Assembly: GCA_024280895.1 (NCBI GenBank)
Contig: JAJRPI010000019.1
Span: forward strand, 1-64,000
DNA: 64,000 nucleotides
Reading direction: 5' to 3'
Source of the DNA: Alphaproteobacteria bacterium
Lineage (GTDB): Bacteria > Pseudomonadota > Alphaproteobacteria > Rhizobiales > JAKIUO01
Positions 46,347 to 56,714 of this stretch are shown one piece after another. The position numbers and the translations under genes are program-made. The notes below the pieces were generated by a model, which was not told the DNA's origin, ran no database searches, and saw nothing but the letters and a program-made list of their open reading frames with translations. Position 1 is the stretch's first letter; every line of letters starts with the position of its first letter.

Positions 46347-47516
46347 GTGAGATCAAAGCCAAGAATTGCCAACCGCTCCGATATCCCCCCCTTTATCGTT
46401 ATGGACATGATGAGAGCAGCCAACGAAAAAGAAGCTTCGGGCACCCATATTATACACATGGAAGTAGGCCAGCCCTCAACCAAAGCTCCTTCAAAAGTGA
46501 TTGCGGCGGCCCATAATGCTCTCGATGCTGATCGCCTTGGTTATACGGATGCCAAGGGCCTGCCAGAGCTGCGCGAGCGCATATCGAGCCATTATCAAAG
46601 CCGTTACAAGTTAGACGTGCCCGCTGACCGTATTATCGTCACGACGGGCAGTTCAGCGGGCTTCGTACTGGCCTTTCTGGCGCTTTTTGACAAGGGTGCC
46701 AAAGTCGCCCTGCCAGTGCCGGGCTATCCCTGTTACCCCCACATCCTGCGTGCCCTAGATATTGATCCGGTATTTATCGAAACCAATGAACAATCGGGCT
46801 GGTTCCCAACCACAGATCATCTGGATGAGCTGGCTTCAAAGGATAACGCCCTTGATGGGCTGTTATTGGCCTCTCCCGCCAATCCAACCGGTACGATGCT
46901 GGATGCACCTTCTTTGAAAAAACTGGCCACTCATTGCGCGAACAAAAATATCAGTTTCATTTCAGATGAAATCTATCACGGACTGACCTATGGCTCACCG
47001 GCCCCAACGGCCCTTGCCTATAATCGCGACGCCATCATCATCAATAGTTTTTCGAAATATTTTTCAATGACGGGATGGCGGATTGGCTGGATGGTCGTCC
47101 CTGAGCACCTTGTCCGACCTATTGAGCGGCTGCAACAAAATCTCTACATCAATGCCCCCACCCTGTCGCAACTCGCCGCCATCAAGGCCTTTGATTGTAT
47201 TGACGAGTTGGAAACCTATAAAAATGCTTACGAAATAAATCGCGATTATCTGTTAAACGAACTGCCCGAGGCCGGTTTTGGAAAAATACTACCAGCTGAC
47301 GGGGCTTTTTATCTTTACGCCGATATTAGCGATCTCACCGATGACAGCCTGAGATTTGCTCGCTCGATTTTGAACGAGACCGGCGTCGCCGTCACACCGG
47401 GACAAGATTTCGACGCGATCCGCGGCAAGCATTTCTTACGTTTTTCCTATGCCCGCTCGCTCAATGATATGCAAGAAGCGGTCAAACGCATCAAACCCTG
47501 GATCAAAAACCGATGA
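46347..47516 (+). CDS. Class I/II pyridoxal-phosphate aminotransferase
   Basis: The 389 residues have the aminotransferase fold with NPTGTML, ISDEIYHGLTYG and the PLP lysine in NSFSKYFSMTGWRIGW, plus the arginine near the C terminus (FLRFSYARS) that binds the substrate carboxylate. The start codon is GTG with AGGA eight bases upstream. It overlaps sfsA by four bases. The amino-acid substrate cannot be told; aspartate- or aromatic-type substrates are usual. Confidence 0.93.
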   Translation: MRSKPRIANRSDIPPFIVMDMMRAANEKEASGTHIIHMEVGQPSTKAPSKVIAAAHNALDADRLGYTDAKGLPELRERISSHYQSRYKLDVPADRIIVTTGSSAGFVLAFLALFDKGAKVALPVPGYPCYPHILRALDIDPVFIETNEQSGWFPTTDHLDELASKDNALDGLLLASPANPTGTMLDAPSLKKLATHCANKNISFISDEIYHGLTYGSPAPTALAYNRDAIIINSFSKYFSMTGWRIGWMVVPEHLVRPIERLQQNLYINAPTLSQLAAIKAFDCIDELETYKNAYEINRDYLLNELPEAGFGKILPADGAFYLYADISDLTDDSLRFARSILNETGVAVTPGQDFDAIRGKHFLRFSYARSLNDMQEAVKRIKPWIKNR

Positions 47517-48229
47517 ACTTCAAAGAACCTTTGATCTCCGCAACGCTCATAAAGCGTTACAAACGATTTTTGGCGGATGTTATCCTGGCTAATGAAGAAG
47601 AGATCACCGTGCATTGCGCCAATCCTGGTGCCATGCACGGGCTCAACGAACCAGGGATCAAAGTCTGGTTGTCAAAAAGTGATAACCCCAAACGCAAACT
47701 GGCATATAGCTGGGAACTGGCGGAAATCGACATCCACGGTAAAAAGGCACTTGTGGGCATCAATACCATGCACCCCAACAAGCTGGCATATGAGGCAATC
47801 GAAGCTGACAAAGTCCCTGAACTGAGGGGATATGAAGAGATAAAACGCGAAGTCCCCTATGGCAAAAACAGCCGCATTGATATCCTGCTATCAAACAATG
47901 GCCAACAGTTTTGTTATGTCGAGGTGAAAAATGTGCATTTATTGCGTGAGCAAGGATTGGCCGAATTCCCGGATTCTGTGACCAAGCGAGGTGCCAAACA
48001 TCTTGAAGAATTGTCCGATATGGTCGCAGATGGCCATCGTGCCGTGATGTTTTATATCATCCAGCGAGATGATGCGAACCGGTTCGCCATCGCCGCTGAT
48101 AATGACCCCGTCTATTTTGAGACCTTCAACAAGGCGCGCAAAAACGGCGTGGAAATGATTGCCTATGATTGCTCATTATCGACTTCCGCAATTATACTGG
48201 CTAACAAAATAGACTTGCTTGCCTCATAA
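47513..48229 (+). CDS. sfsA: DNA/RNA nuclease SfsA
   Basis: SfsA is a sugar-fermentation stimulation protein with an OB-fold and a nuclease-like domain. The 238 residues include RYKRFLADVILANEEEITVHCANPG, RKLAYSWELAEIDIHG, SRIDILLSNNGQQFCYVEVKNVHL (PD-(D/E)xK-type core) and FPDSVTKRGAKHLEEL. It is coupled to the aminotransferase (ATGA overlap). Its biological role is poorly known. Confidence 0.94.
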   Translation: MNFKEPLISATLIKRYKRFLADVILANEEEITVHCANPGAMHGLNEPGIKVWLSKSDNPKRKLAYSWELAEIDIHGKKALVGINTMHPNKLAYEAIEADKVPELRGYEEIKREVPYGKNSRIDILLSNNGQQFCYVEVKNVHLLREQGLAEFPDSVTKRGAKHLEELSDMVADGHRAVMFYIIQRDDANRFAIAADNDPVYFETFNKARKNGVEMIAYDCSLSTSAIILANKIDLLAS

Positions 48230-48499
48230 ATAGAGCTATTCGTCAGCCAGAACAGCGCACGGCGGTACTCAAATTGAGGGATGTATTGGCATTATTAACC
48301 AAGAGATATTTGCTTTTAATCGCAAGAATTTACTGGCGCAAACCACCGTGCTCGATATCAAGCTATAATCTGTCCATTATTTGGGGTTTTGAGACTTGTC
48401 TGCCACCAACGAATAGGATATAAGATCCGCTTGACATTCCAATGGCTGGCATTCGAGCTTTTGCCAAATGCCACCAGATCCTTGCAGGATGAAAACACA

Positions 48500-48721
48500 A
48501 TGAAAAAAGAACTACACCCAGAATACCATAAAATTACCGTGGTCATGACTGATGGCTCCACGTTCGAGACCTATTCGACCTATGGTAAGGAAAATGACGA
48601 GCTGAAGCTCGACATTGATACCAACACGCACCCGGCCTGGACCGGTGGTGGACAGCATCTAACCGACCGTGGCGGTCGCCTGTCTCGCTTTAAAGCCAAA
48701 TATGACGGATTTCTTGGCTAG
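48500..48721 (+). CDS. rpmE: 50S ribosomal protein L31, zinc-free type
   Basis: L31 bridges the ribosomal subunits. The ATG at 48500 has AGGA upstream and yields the family N terminus [20 protein letters not shown]. The 73 residues contain HPAWTGG and no cysteine, so this is the non-zinc form common in alphaproteobacteria. It stands alone, with a strong terminator after it. The 270 bases before it carry no recognised feature. Confidence 0.96.
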   Translation: MKKELHPEYHKITVVMTDGSTFETYSTYGKENDELKLDIDTNTHPAWTGGGQHLTDRGGRLSRFKAKYDGFLG

Positions 48722-48742
48722 AAGCCCCGCAAACGAACAAAG

Positions 48743-48789
48743 AAACGGCTGCACGGTGAATAATCGCTGTGCAGCCGTTTTATTTTGTC
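48743..48789 (+). terminator. Intrinsic terminator of rpmE
   Basis: AAACGGCTGCAC (48743-48754) pairs perfectly with GTGCAGCCGTTT (48769-48780), followed by TATTTTGT. This ends the rpmE transcript. Confidence 0.92.
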
Positions 48790-48792
48790 TTG

Positions 48793-48834
48793 TTTTTTTG
48801 ATCGCCCATCGCGAACGCTGTGGCGATCAAAAAA
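48793..48834. other. A/T-extended hairpin between rpmE and greA
   Basis: GATCGCC (48800-48806) and GGCGATC (48822-48828) are flanked by T7 on the left and A6 on the right, so the stem can extend to 13 bp. The T-run precedes rather than follows the stem in either direction, so it is not an ordinary terminator. It lies between convergent genes rpmE and greA and may still block transcription. Confidence 0.5.
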
Positions 48835-48853
48835 TTCTATATCTATTCTAGCT

Positions 48854-49336
48854 TCAAGCTATATATTCTATTTTCAGGATCTCAAAAAAGCGCCCACCAC
48901 CTGGCGTTGCAACTTCTGTTGAATCGCCGACTTCCTTGCCCATCAAGGCGCGCGCAACGGGCGAACTGACTGATATTTTGCCATTGCCAGCATCAGATTC
49001 ATAATCCCCTACGAGCTGATAGCTGATCTCTTCATCCGTATCCTCGTCGACAACCGTCACGGTCGCGCCAAATTTGATCCTGTCGCCATCCATCGAGGAG
49101 ATATCGATAACTTCAGCACGCGACAAGGTACTCTCAAGCTCTTTAACCCGGGCTTCGGTCATGCCTTGCTGTTCCTTGGCAGCGTGATATTCAGCATTTT
49201 CCGACAAATCACCATGCGCCCGCGCTTCCGCGATCGCCTTGATGATCCGGGGGCGCTCGACGGACTTCAGATGTTTGGCTTCTTTTTCAAGCGCCGCGTG
49301 ACCTGCTGGTGTCATCGGGACTTTATCGATTGACAT
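48854..49336 (-). CDS. greA: Transcription elongation factor GreA
   Basis: GreA enters the secondary channel of RNA polymerase and rescues backtracked complexes. The ATG at 49336 ([20 protein letters not shown]) is chosen for its GGAGG upstream; an in-frame ATG nine codons earlier is rejected. The 160 residues have the N-terminal coiled coil with the acidic tip ([18 protein letters not shown]) and the C-terminal FKBP-like domain ([23 protein letters not shown]). It is downstream of carB, an order common in this group. Confidence 0.97.
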   Translation of the reverse strand: MSIDKVPMTPAGHAALEKEAKHLKSVERPRIIKAIAEARAHGDLSENAEYHAAKEQQGMTEARVKELESTLSRAEVIDISSMDGDRIKFGATVTVVDEDTDEEISYQLVGDYESDAGNGKISVSSPVARALMGKEVGDSTEVATPGGGRFFEILKIEYIA

Positions 49337-49439
49337 AATATCTTTCCTCCCGCGGTGAGACATCTCACCTCTCTATTAAACTCTGTATATTTTACTAGGA
49401 ATTGCAAGCATTTCTGCTCGTCATACCGAAACTACGCGG

Positions 49440-52400
49440 TCATACCAAAGAGGGGGAAACTAGATAGTTCTGAATAGGAACCACATCTAGCCGCTCGTCC
49501 TTCAAAGCCTGTATTGCTTTGGTTACAGCATTCACCCCGGCGATGGTTGTATAGTAAGGAACATGATGAAGCAAGGCCGTTCGTCTGATCGAGGCGCTGT
49601 CGGAATGTGCCTTGGCCCCTTCTGTGGTGTTAATGACCATGCCAACTTCACCATTTTTGATCGCATCGACGATATTTGGGCGCCCTTCATGGACCTTGAA
49701 GACACGCTCACATTCGAGCCCGTTTTCAACCAGATAGCGCTGTGTGCCGCCGGTCGCAATGACCTTGAAGCCCATCTTGACCAAATGACGAACCGATCCA
49801 AGGACCCGTTCCTTGTCAATATCGCGTACTGATACAAAAACCGTACCGTCGCGCGGTAAAGCTGCCCCCGCACCAAGCTGGCTTTTGGCAAAAGCGATGG
49901 CAAAATCACGATCAATGCCCATAACTTCGCCTGTGGAGCGCATTTCAGGCCCAAGAACAGGATCAACTCCGGGAAAACGATCAAAGGGAAATACCGCTTC
50001 CTTGACGGCGATATGGTCATATTTTGGTGTTTTCAGATCAAAATCGGCCAAGGGCGTGCCCGCCATTACCTTTGTCGCAATTCCCGCCAATGGCAGCCCT
50101 GTCACTTTGGCAACGAAAGGAACCGTACGTGAGGCCCTTGGATTGACTTCAATCAGATAAATATCCCGATCTTTAATGGCAAATTGCACATTCATCAGAC
50201 CTTTAACACGCAGCGCACGGGCCAATGCACCGGTTTGCTTGTGCAACTCTTGCAAGATGTCGTCATCAAGAGAATAAGGCGGCAAAGAACAAGCACTATC
50301 TCCTGAATGGATACCCGCTTCTTCAATATGCTGCATGATACCAGAGACAAAAATATCATTTTCGTCACATATGGCATCCACATCCACTTCAATGGCATCA
50401 CGCAAAAAACTGTCAATCAGTACGGGACTATCGCCAGAAACATTCACAGCTTCCGCGATATAGCGATCAAGCTGCTGCTCATCATGGACGATTTCCATTG
50501 CCCGCCCGCCAAGCACATAAGAGGGGCGGATAACAACCGGAAAACCAATCCGCTTGGCAATCTCGCGCGCTTCGTCTTCGGTGTGAGCGATGCCGTTATT
50601 TGGCTGCTTAAGGCCCAGCTTGTCCACAAGCTCCTTGAAACGATCACGGTCTTCAGCCAGATCGATGGCATCTGGTTCTGTGCCCAGAATAGGGATATTC
50701 TCACGCTCCAGCGCTCTGGCCAGCTTCAAGGGTGTCTGCCCGCCAAGCTGCACAATGATCCCCTTTAGAGTACCATTTTGCTGCTCTTTATAGATGATCT
50801 CCAGCACATCTTCTTCGCTCAAAGGCTCGAAATACAAGCGATCCGAGGTGTCATAATCAGTGGAGACGGTCTCGGGATTGCAGTTGACCATGATGGTCTC
50901 AATACCTTGCTCCTGCAGAGCAAAGGCTGCGTGACAACAGCAATAGTCGAATTCGATTCCCTGCCCGATGCGGTTTGGTCCACCGCCAAGAATGATCACC
51001 TTTTCCTTGTCGCTTGGACGCGATTCGCAAATCGGTTCACCCAGCAAGGGGCGCTCATAAGTCGAATACATATAAGCTGTTGGGGAAGCAAACTCAGCCG
51101 CGCAACTATCAATCCGCTTAAACACGGGGCGAATGCCCAGGGCGTGACGCTGTTGGCGCACAGTTTTTGCATCCAGCCCAGCAAGGGTCGCAAGCCGTTG
51201 ATTAGAAAACCCGAAGGATTTCAGATTGGCAAACAGCTCGACGCTTTGTGGTAATCCATGCGCCTTGATCCGCTCTTCGAGATCGACCACTTCTTGCAGT
51301 CGATCGATAAACCAGGGATCGATACGGCACAGATCATAAATACGCTCATGACTGACCCCGTGACGAAGCGCCTGCGCCACATTCACCAGGCGATCTGGCG
51401 TAGCTTTGGACAATAGCGAGCGAATTACATTCTTGTCATCTCCCTGCCCAAGCCCCTCAAAGACTATTTCATCCAAACCATCGAGGTCCGTTTCCAGTGA
51501 CCGTAAAGCCTTTTGCAAGCTCTCGGTAAAAGTCCTACCAATGGCCATGACTTCCCCAACGGACTTCATGGCGGTCGATAGAACCGGTTCGGCACCAGGA
51601 AACTTTTCAAAGGCGAAACGGGGAATTTTGGTGACCACATAGTCAATTGTTGGCTCAAAACTCGCTGGGGTTGCGCCACCGGTAATTTCGTTTTTGAGCT
51701 CATCAAGAGTATAGCCGACCGCCAGCTTGGTCGCGACCTTGGCAATCGGAAAACCGGTTGCTTTTGACGCCAGAGCAGAGGAGCGCGAGACGCGCGGGTT
51801 CATTTCGATCACAATCAGGCGACCATCGGCGGGATTAACGGCGAATTGCACATTGGAGCCACCGGTTTCAACACCGATTTCCCGCAAGACCGCAATCGAG
51901 GCGTTACGCATGATCTGATATTCTTTGTCGCTCAGCGTCAGGGCTGGCGCAACGGTGATACTGTCACCGGTATGAACCCCCATCGGGTCGACATTTTCGA
52001 TGGAACAGATGATGATACAATTATCATCCTTGTCGCGTACGACTTCCATTTCATATTCTTTCCAGCCAATGATGCTTTCTTCGACAAGCACTTCATTAGT
52101 AGGTGAGGCATCAATGCCACGTTCGATAATCTCGAGATATTCTTCACGGTTATATGCAACGCCGCCGCCTGTCCCGCCCATCGTGAATGAGGGGCGCATA
52201 ATGGCCGGCAAGCCAACAAATTCCAGCGCGTCTATCGCCTCGGTCAGATTGTGAGCCAACATGGAGCGCGGTGTTTCAAGGCCGATTTTGTCCATGGCTT
52301 GGCGAAACAGGTCCCGGTCTTCCGCCTTGTCGATGACATGCGCCTTGGCGCCAATCAATTCGACACCAAATTTCTTCAAAACGCCATCGCGCTCAAGAGA

Positions 52401-52715
52401 CAATGCCGTATTGAGCGCTGTTTGACCGCCCATCGTTGGCAACAGCGCGTCAGGACGTTCTTTTTCGATGACCATCGCGACGATTTCAGGGGTGATCGGT
52501 TCGATATAGGTGGCATCAGCCAGCTCCGGATCGGTCATGATGGTGGCGGGGTTGGAATTCACCAACACAACCCGATAACCGTCATCTTTCAGTACCCGGC
52601 AGGCCTGAGTCCCCGAATAATCAAACTCGCAAGCCTGCCCAATCACGATTGGACCGGCCCCGATGATCAGGATGGTTTTTATGTCTGTTCTTTTGGGCAT
52701 CGGCGTTGATGTCAT
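49440..52715 (-). CDS. carB: Carbamoyl-phosphate synthase large subunit
   Basis: CarB makes carbamoyl phosphate for arginine and pyrimidines from bicarbonate, ATP and ammonia supplied by CarA. The 1091 residues show two ATP-grasp halves (starts near [19 protein letters not shown] and [19 protein letters not shown]; repeated [15 protein letters not shown] and [15 protein letters not shown]), an oligomerisation domain between them, and the C-terminal allosteric domain ([21 protein letters not shown]). The start may be the ATG at 52715 or the one at 52700. The carA partner is not in the window. Confidence 0.98.
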   Translation of the reverse strand: MTSTPMPKRTDIKTILIIGAGPIVIGQACEFDYSGTQACRVLKDDGYRVVLVNSNPATIMTDPELADATYIEPITPEIVAMVIEKERPDALLPTMGGQTALNTALSLERDGVLKKFGVELIGAKAHVIDKAEDRDLFRQAMDKIGLETPRSMLAHNLTEAIDALEFVGLPAIMRPSFTMGGTGGGVAYNREEYLEIIERGIDASPTNEVLVEESIIGWKEYEMEVVRDKDDNCIIICSIENVDPMGVHTGDSITVAPALTLSDKEYQIMRNASIAVLREIGVETGGSNVQFAVNPADGRLIVIEMNPRVSRSSALASKATGFPIAKVATKLAVGYTLDELKNEITGGATPASFEPTIDYVVTKIPRFAFEKFPGAEPVLSTAMKSVGEVMAIGRTFTESLQKALRSLETDLDGLDEIVFEGLGQGDDKNVIRSLLSKATPDRLVNVAQALRHGVSHERIYDLCRIDPWFIDRLQEVVDLEERIKAHGLPQSVELFANLKSFGFSNQRLATLAGLDAKTVRQQRHALGIRPVFKRIDSCAAEFASPTAYMYSTYERPLLGEPICESRPSDKEKVIILGGGPNRIGQGIEFDYCCCHAAFALQEQGIETIMVNCNPETVSTDYDTSDRLYFEPLSEEDVLEIIYKEQQNGTLKGIIVQLGGQTPLKLARALERENIPILGTEPDAIDLAEDRDRFKELVDKLGLKQPNNGIAHTEDEAREIAKRIGFPVVIRPSYVLGGRAMEIVHDEQQLDRYIAEAVNVSGDSPVLIDSFLRDAIEVDVDAICDENDIFVSGIMQHIEEAGIHSGDSACSLPPYSLDDDILQELHKQTGALARALRVKGLMNVQFAIKDRDIYLIEVNPRASRTVPFVAKVTGLPLAGIATKVMAGTPLADFDLKTPKYDHIAVKEAVFPFDRFPGVDPVLGPEMRSTGEVMGIDRDFAIAFAKSQLGAGAALPRDGTVFVSVRDIDKERVLGSVRHLVKMGFKVIATGGTQRYLVENGLECERVFKVHEGRPNIVDAIKNGEVGMVINTTEGAKAHSDSASIRRTALLHHVPYYTTIAGVNAVTKAIQALKDERLDVVPIQNYLVSPSLV

Positions 52716-52830
52716 GCACCTGTGTTGATTTGGAAAGAGCTAAACTTGTTTCTCACAGCTTTTACGTTGGTGCGCAAGCAAGATCATCATCATTTTGCGT
52801 TCTGTCTTGATACTTGTTGCGGACGACCAA

Positions 52831-55230
52831 TCATTCATCCCCTCTACCGGTGATGCGTTTTTCAAGATTGAAATAGGCAGGTAATAAAATAATATCACCA
52901 ATAAAGGCGGCAATCAGGGTAATGGCCGATAGCCAGCCAAACATGCGCAGGCTAGGCAGCCCGGAAAAAGCAGTGACCGCCAGACCAAGAACCAGCACGA
53001 TCGTCGTCAACATCAAGACCGGTCCCATGAGCTTCACAGTACGGGTCACGGCATCCTTGTGACCGTTTTGTCGTTCCAGATGCAATCGATGCAAAAAGTG
53101 GATCGTATCATTGACGGCCAGACCAAAAGCCACGGTCAATGCGACAGCCGAAGAAAACTGCAAGCCATACCCAGTTATATAGAGCACGGCCCCCGCAGCA
53201 AATATGGGAAACAGGTTGGGAATGATACTGGCCAGCGCCGCAAAGAACGAGCGAAAAACCACGGCGATTAGCGCCACCACAATGGCGATTGTCGACATCA
53301 GGCCAAAACCCAATTCCCCGATCATCTTGGCACTGTTGCGAGCCGCAATCGCCGGTAGCCCCGTGACCGAGAGTTCATAATCGGCATGAGCAAGCCGCAG
53401 CAGGCGCAACTGCTTGTCGATCTTGTCAACAACCGGCAACAGGCTGGCGGCATTGAGGTCCGGCATACGGCCCGTGATCAGCACGGTTTTTTCATCTTCC
53501 GATATAAATCGCCGGGTCAGCGTCTTGGGCAGAACATCGACATATTTCTTCAAGGTCTCGGCGCTGATTTCCCCCTTGTCGATCAACCAGCGGCGCAACA
53601 CTTCAAGCGACCAGATATTGCCCATATTCTCCGACTTCTCCATGATCTTTTGCGCTTCGGCAATAAGGCCAAGTGTCTCGCGGCTATAAAGTCGTTTGCC
53701 CTCTCCAAGTTCAATCATGATGTGAACCGGATTTGCTCCCGTGAGCTTGTCGTCCAGAGCGCCCGAGGCCGCAATTGCCTCTTCACGGTCCGGCACCTGA
53801 TCGGCCAGCCGATAGCGTGGTTCAAGCGATAGGTAAGCGGCACCAAAAACGATGGTCAGCAAGTAACCAGCAAGCGCATAACGCGGGGCATGCTGACGCA
53901 CACTATCCGCCATCCAGGAGGCACCGCTCGACAGCAACTTACCAAAACTGACGCTGTTTGTAGGGGCCGTTTTAAACTTTGCTTCATTGCGCAAAAGCAG
54001 CACGCTAAGGACCGGCACGAGAATAATCACAGCCAGAAATGAGATGATGGTTGAGATCGCGGCGACAATACCAAATGTGCGGATCAGCGCCGAACTCGCG
54101 AAGATCAGTGACGATAGAGCGACGGCTGTTGTAAACGAGGTTAAAACACAAGCCGGTCCCACCTCGGATATTGCCTGCTTTACCGCATCGAACCTGCTAT
54201 ATCCCAATCGCAAATGGCGGCGGATGACAAACATCATATGGGTCGCATCTGAATAGGCAATCACCATAATCAACGGCGTGATGACATTCAAAAACAGGTT
54301 CAACTCGATACCCACAAGCCCCAATGCGCCCAGTGACCATAAAATAGCCATGGCGGGAGCCGCAATGGTGATCAAGGTCAGCGAGATAGAGCGGAAAAAG
54401 AACAGGCAGACAATGGTGCCAAGAATAAAGCCAAGACTGTTATAGATCAGCCGGTCCGCAAGCACTGCGTTACGAATTTCCAATTGCATCACTGGAGGCC
54501 CTGAGAGCGTGGCTTTCATTTGGGTCCCGCCAACCTGCTCATTTACCGCCGTTCTGATATTGGCGATGATTGTTTCCAAGCCTTCCTTGACGACGGTTTC
54601 GCGCTTCAAAGCCATGACGATAAGCGCCAGAGTACCATCTTTCGAGATCATTTTTCCACCAACGATCTCGTCGTTCAAAATACGCTGTTTGAGGATACTG
54701 AACTCCTTCCCCTTTGGCATTTCAGCCGGGATCAAGGGAGCCGGGATAGGCTTGTCGCTGGGAGGTTCACGCGCTGAGAATATGGAAATGATACCGCGAT
54801 TGGCTTCGATGAAATCGAGTTCAAGGGTCATTTCGCGCAAGCGCTCGATCCGATCAGGGGTTAATAAATCAGGATGTTCCACCACTATGAGCACATCATA
54901 CTCACTGGCGGGAAACCGCTTGGTCAGCACTTCATATTTTTTAAACTCGATGGAATCGGAACGAAACAACTCAGTTAAGCTGTCATCAACATTGATTCTG
55001 GTCACACCATAACCAGTGATCAGCGACACAAACAAAATGATCGATAGCCATAACACCGGACGCTTGATAGCCTCGGAGCCAATCCGCTCTAATCCAAGTC
55101 CCAAACCCAAACCATTACCAGACTTTTGTGCTAATAATTCAAGCGATTGGGACTCGGCCTCGCGATCCTTTTGCTGATCGTCGCTACCGCCTTTTGCGCC
55201 ATCATCTCGTGCTGTTTTGTGCTCGTCCAT
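52831..55230 (-). CDS. RND/MMPL-family membrane transporter
   Basis: This 799-residue protein has a hydrophilic N-terminal tail, one helix near 60-80, a large periplasmic domain, then a group of five helices (about 265-415), a second periplasmic domain and a second group of five (about 645-790). That is the duplicated RND layout of the MMPL/SSD class, related to hopanoid- or lipid-exporting proteins such as HpnN. Helix segments such as NVITPLIMVIAYSDATHMMFV and TVAFGLAVNDTIHFLHRLH contain the acidic residues expected for proton relay. It has no neighbouring membrane-fusion protein gene. The substrate is unknown; lipids are the likeliest. Confidence 0.9.
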   Translation of the reverse strand: MDEHKTARDDGAKGGSDDQQKDREAESQSLELLAQKSGNGLGLGLGLERIGSEAIKRPVLWLSIILFVSLITGYGVTRINVDDSLTELFRSDSIEFKKYEVLTKRFPASEYDVLIVVEHPDLLTPDRIERLREMTLELDFIEANRGIISIFSAREPPSDKPIPAPLIPAEMPKGKEFSILKQRILNDEIVGGKMISKDGTLALIVMALKRETVVKEGLETIIANIRTAVNEQVGGTQMKATLSGPPVMQLEIRNAVLADRLIYNSLGFILGTIVCLFFFRSISLTLITIAAPAMAILWSLGALGLVGIELNLFLNVITPLIMVIAYSDATHMMFVIRRHLRLGYSRFDAVKQAISEVGPACVLTSFTTAVALSSLIFASSALIRTFGIVAAISTIISFLAVIILVPVLSVLLLRNEAKFKTAPTNSVSFGKLLSSGASWMADSVRQHAPRYALAGYLLTIVFGAAYLSLEPRYRLADQVPDREEAIAASGALDDKLTGANPVHIMIELGEGKRLYSRETLGLIAEAQKIMEKSENMGNIWSLEVLRRWLIDKGEISAETLKKYVDVLPKTLTRRFISEDEKTVLITGRMPDLNAASLLPVVDKIDKQLRLLRLAHADYELSVTGLPAIAARNSAKMIGELGFGLMSTIAIVVALIAVVFRSFFAALASIIPNLFPIFAAGAVLYITGYGLQFSSAVALTVAFGLAVNDTIHFLHRLHLERQNGHKDAVTRTVKLMGPVLMLTTIVLVLGLAVTAFSGLPSLRMFGWLSAITLIAAFIGDIILLPAYFNLEKRITGRGDE

Positions 55231-55619
55231 AGGTCCATTTCATTTTTGTGCAGATAACGACTCGCAAAAATTTCATACTGCTTTCGCAATCAGATCATTC
55301 TTTTCCACTATATCGACGATATATGTTTCGATCTGCCTGCTCAATGACCAAGCTCTTCATTTTTCACAAATTTTGCGCGATGTGCACGAAGATCAAATAA
55401 AGGGCAGCGCTCAGGACATAATGTCTTTAACGAGAATGATCTCGTTCCAGCACCAATCCTTTTTGGTTGCCCAGACATTAATCGAATTTACAACGTTAAA
55501 TCAATCGATACTGAAAAATAAACTCCTTTTAGTTGATCAGGAATTTACAGGGGGCTATTGAAGTGTTGGAGAACCCTGAAATCAAGTTGACAGCTAAATT
55601 CAGACCGCGAATTGATACT
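55231..55619. other. Divergent gap before purU
   Basis: This region must hold promoters for the RND gene and purU. ACAGGGGG at 55547-55554 could act as ribosome site for an in-frame GTG at 55563 in the purU frame. I see no terminator, palindrome or small gene. Confidence 0.35.
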
Positions 55620-56486
55620 ATGACAAACAGCCAACACCCATCTCATTTTATTTTGATCCTCAAATGCCCGGATCAACGCGGCATCGTCACCGCAGTGGCC
55701 GGTACGCTGGCTGAGCTTGATTGCAATATTGAAGAAAGTTCCCAATTTGGCGATGCTAATACCGGACATTTTTTCATGAGATTGCATTTTTCATCTCGGC
55801 ACCAAACCGATATTGATCAATTACGCGATCACTTTCGCCCGCTAGCCAAGCGCTACTCTATGTGGTGGGAGATGCACCCGCACGCCCATAAAGCGCGAAT
55901 GTTGATTATGGTCTCAAAGCATGATCACTGCCTCTCTGACCTCTTGTACCGCTGGCGTATTGGCTCCTTGCCCGTTGACATAACCCGCATTGTTTCAAAT
56001 CATGAAACCTGCCGCGAGATCGTTGAACGTGAAGGACTGCGCTTTGATTGTCTGCCAGTTACCAAAAGCAACAAAAAGCAGCAGGAAACAGCCCTGCGCA
56101 AGATGATTGTAGAAGACAGCGCCAATCTCATCGTATTGGCGCGCTATATGCAAATTCTCTCCAATCGGTTAGCCAATGACTATCTGGGACGGGTCATCAA
56201 TATTCATCACTCCTTCTTGCCAAGCTTTAAAGGCGCCCGCCCCTATCATCAGGCCCATGCCCGGGGGGTCAAAATCATCGGCGCTACCGCTCATTATGTG
56301 ACACCCGATCTGGATGAGGGGCCGATCATCGAGCAAGAAACGGAGCGCGTCACCCACAATATGTCTGCCGATGATCTGGTCATTGGCGGGCGCGAAATCG
56401 AGCGCCGCGTGCTGGCGCGCGCTATCAAATATCATATTGAGCACCGCGTGCTCATCAACAATATGAAAACCGTGGTGTTTCAGTGA
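55620..56486 (+). CDS. purU: Formyltetrahydrofolate deformylase
   Basis: PurU hydrolyses 10-formyl-THF to formate and THF, balancing one-carbon pools. The start at 55620 (MTNSQHPSHFILILKCPDQR) gives 288 residues, near the usual length; it lacks a good ribosome site, and a GTG at 55563 with ACAGGGGG upstream would add 19 residues. It has the N-terminal ACT domain (PDQRGIVTAVAGTLAELDCNI) and a formyltransferase-like domain with NIHHSFLPSFKGARPYHQA and HYVTPDLDEGPII, holding the catalytic Asn, His and Asp. Confidence 0.95.
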   Translation: MTNSQHPSHFILILKCPDQRGIVTAVAGTLAELDCNIEESSQFGDANTGHFFMRLHFSSRHQTDIDQLRDHFRPLAKRYSMWWEMHPHAHKARMLIMVSKHDHCLSDLLYRWRIGSLPVDITRIVSNHETCREIVEREGLRFDCLPVTKSNKKQQETALRKMIVEDSANLIVLARYMQILSNRLANDYLGRVINIHHSFLPSFKGARPYHQAHARGVKIIGATAHYVTPDLDEGPIIEQETERVTHNMSADDLVIGGREIERRVLARAIKYHIEHRVLINNMKTVVFQ

Positions 56487-56714
56487 TCGCCACCACACCA
56501 GCTATTGCCAGCGACAATGCGCGGTTGTTTCTAAGAAATATTGTTTTTATGCGCTGGTGGGTTTGAAACTTGCAGGCGGGTTTGCTAAAGAACATCTGTC
56601 CCAGCCATTGTGATCCCACGTCTTTTGATCACAAGCTGGTTTTATTCAATAGATCAATGCGTTCTGTATCACACTAATCGCCCCGACCGGCCTCAACCAC
56701 AAAAGAGTTGGCTC

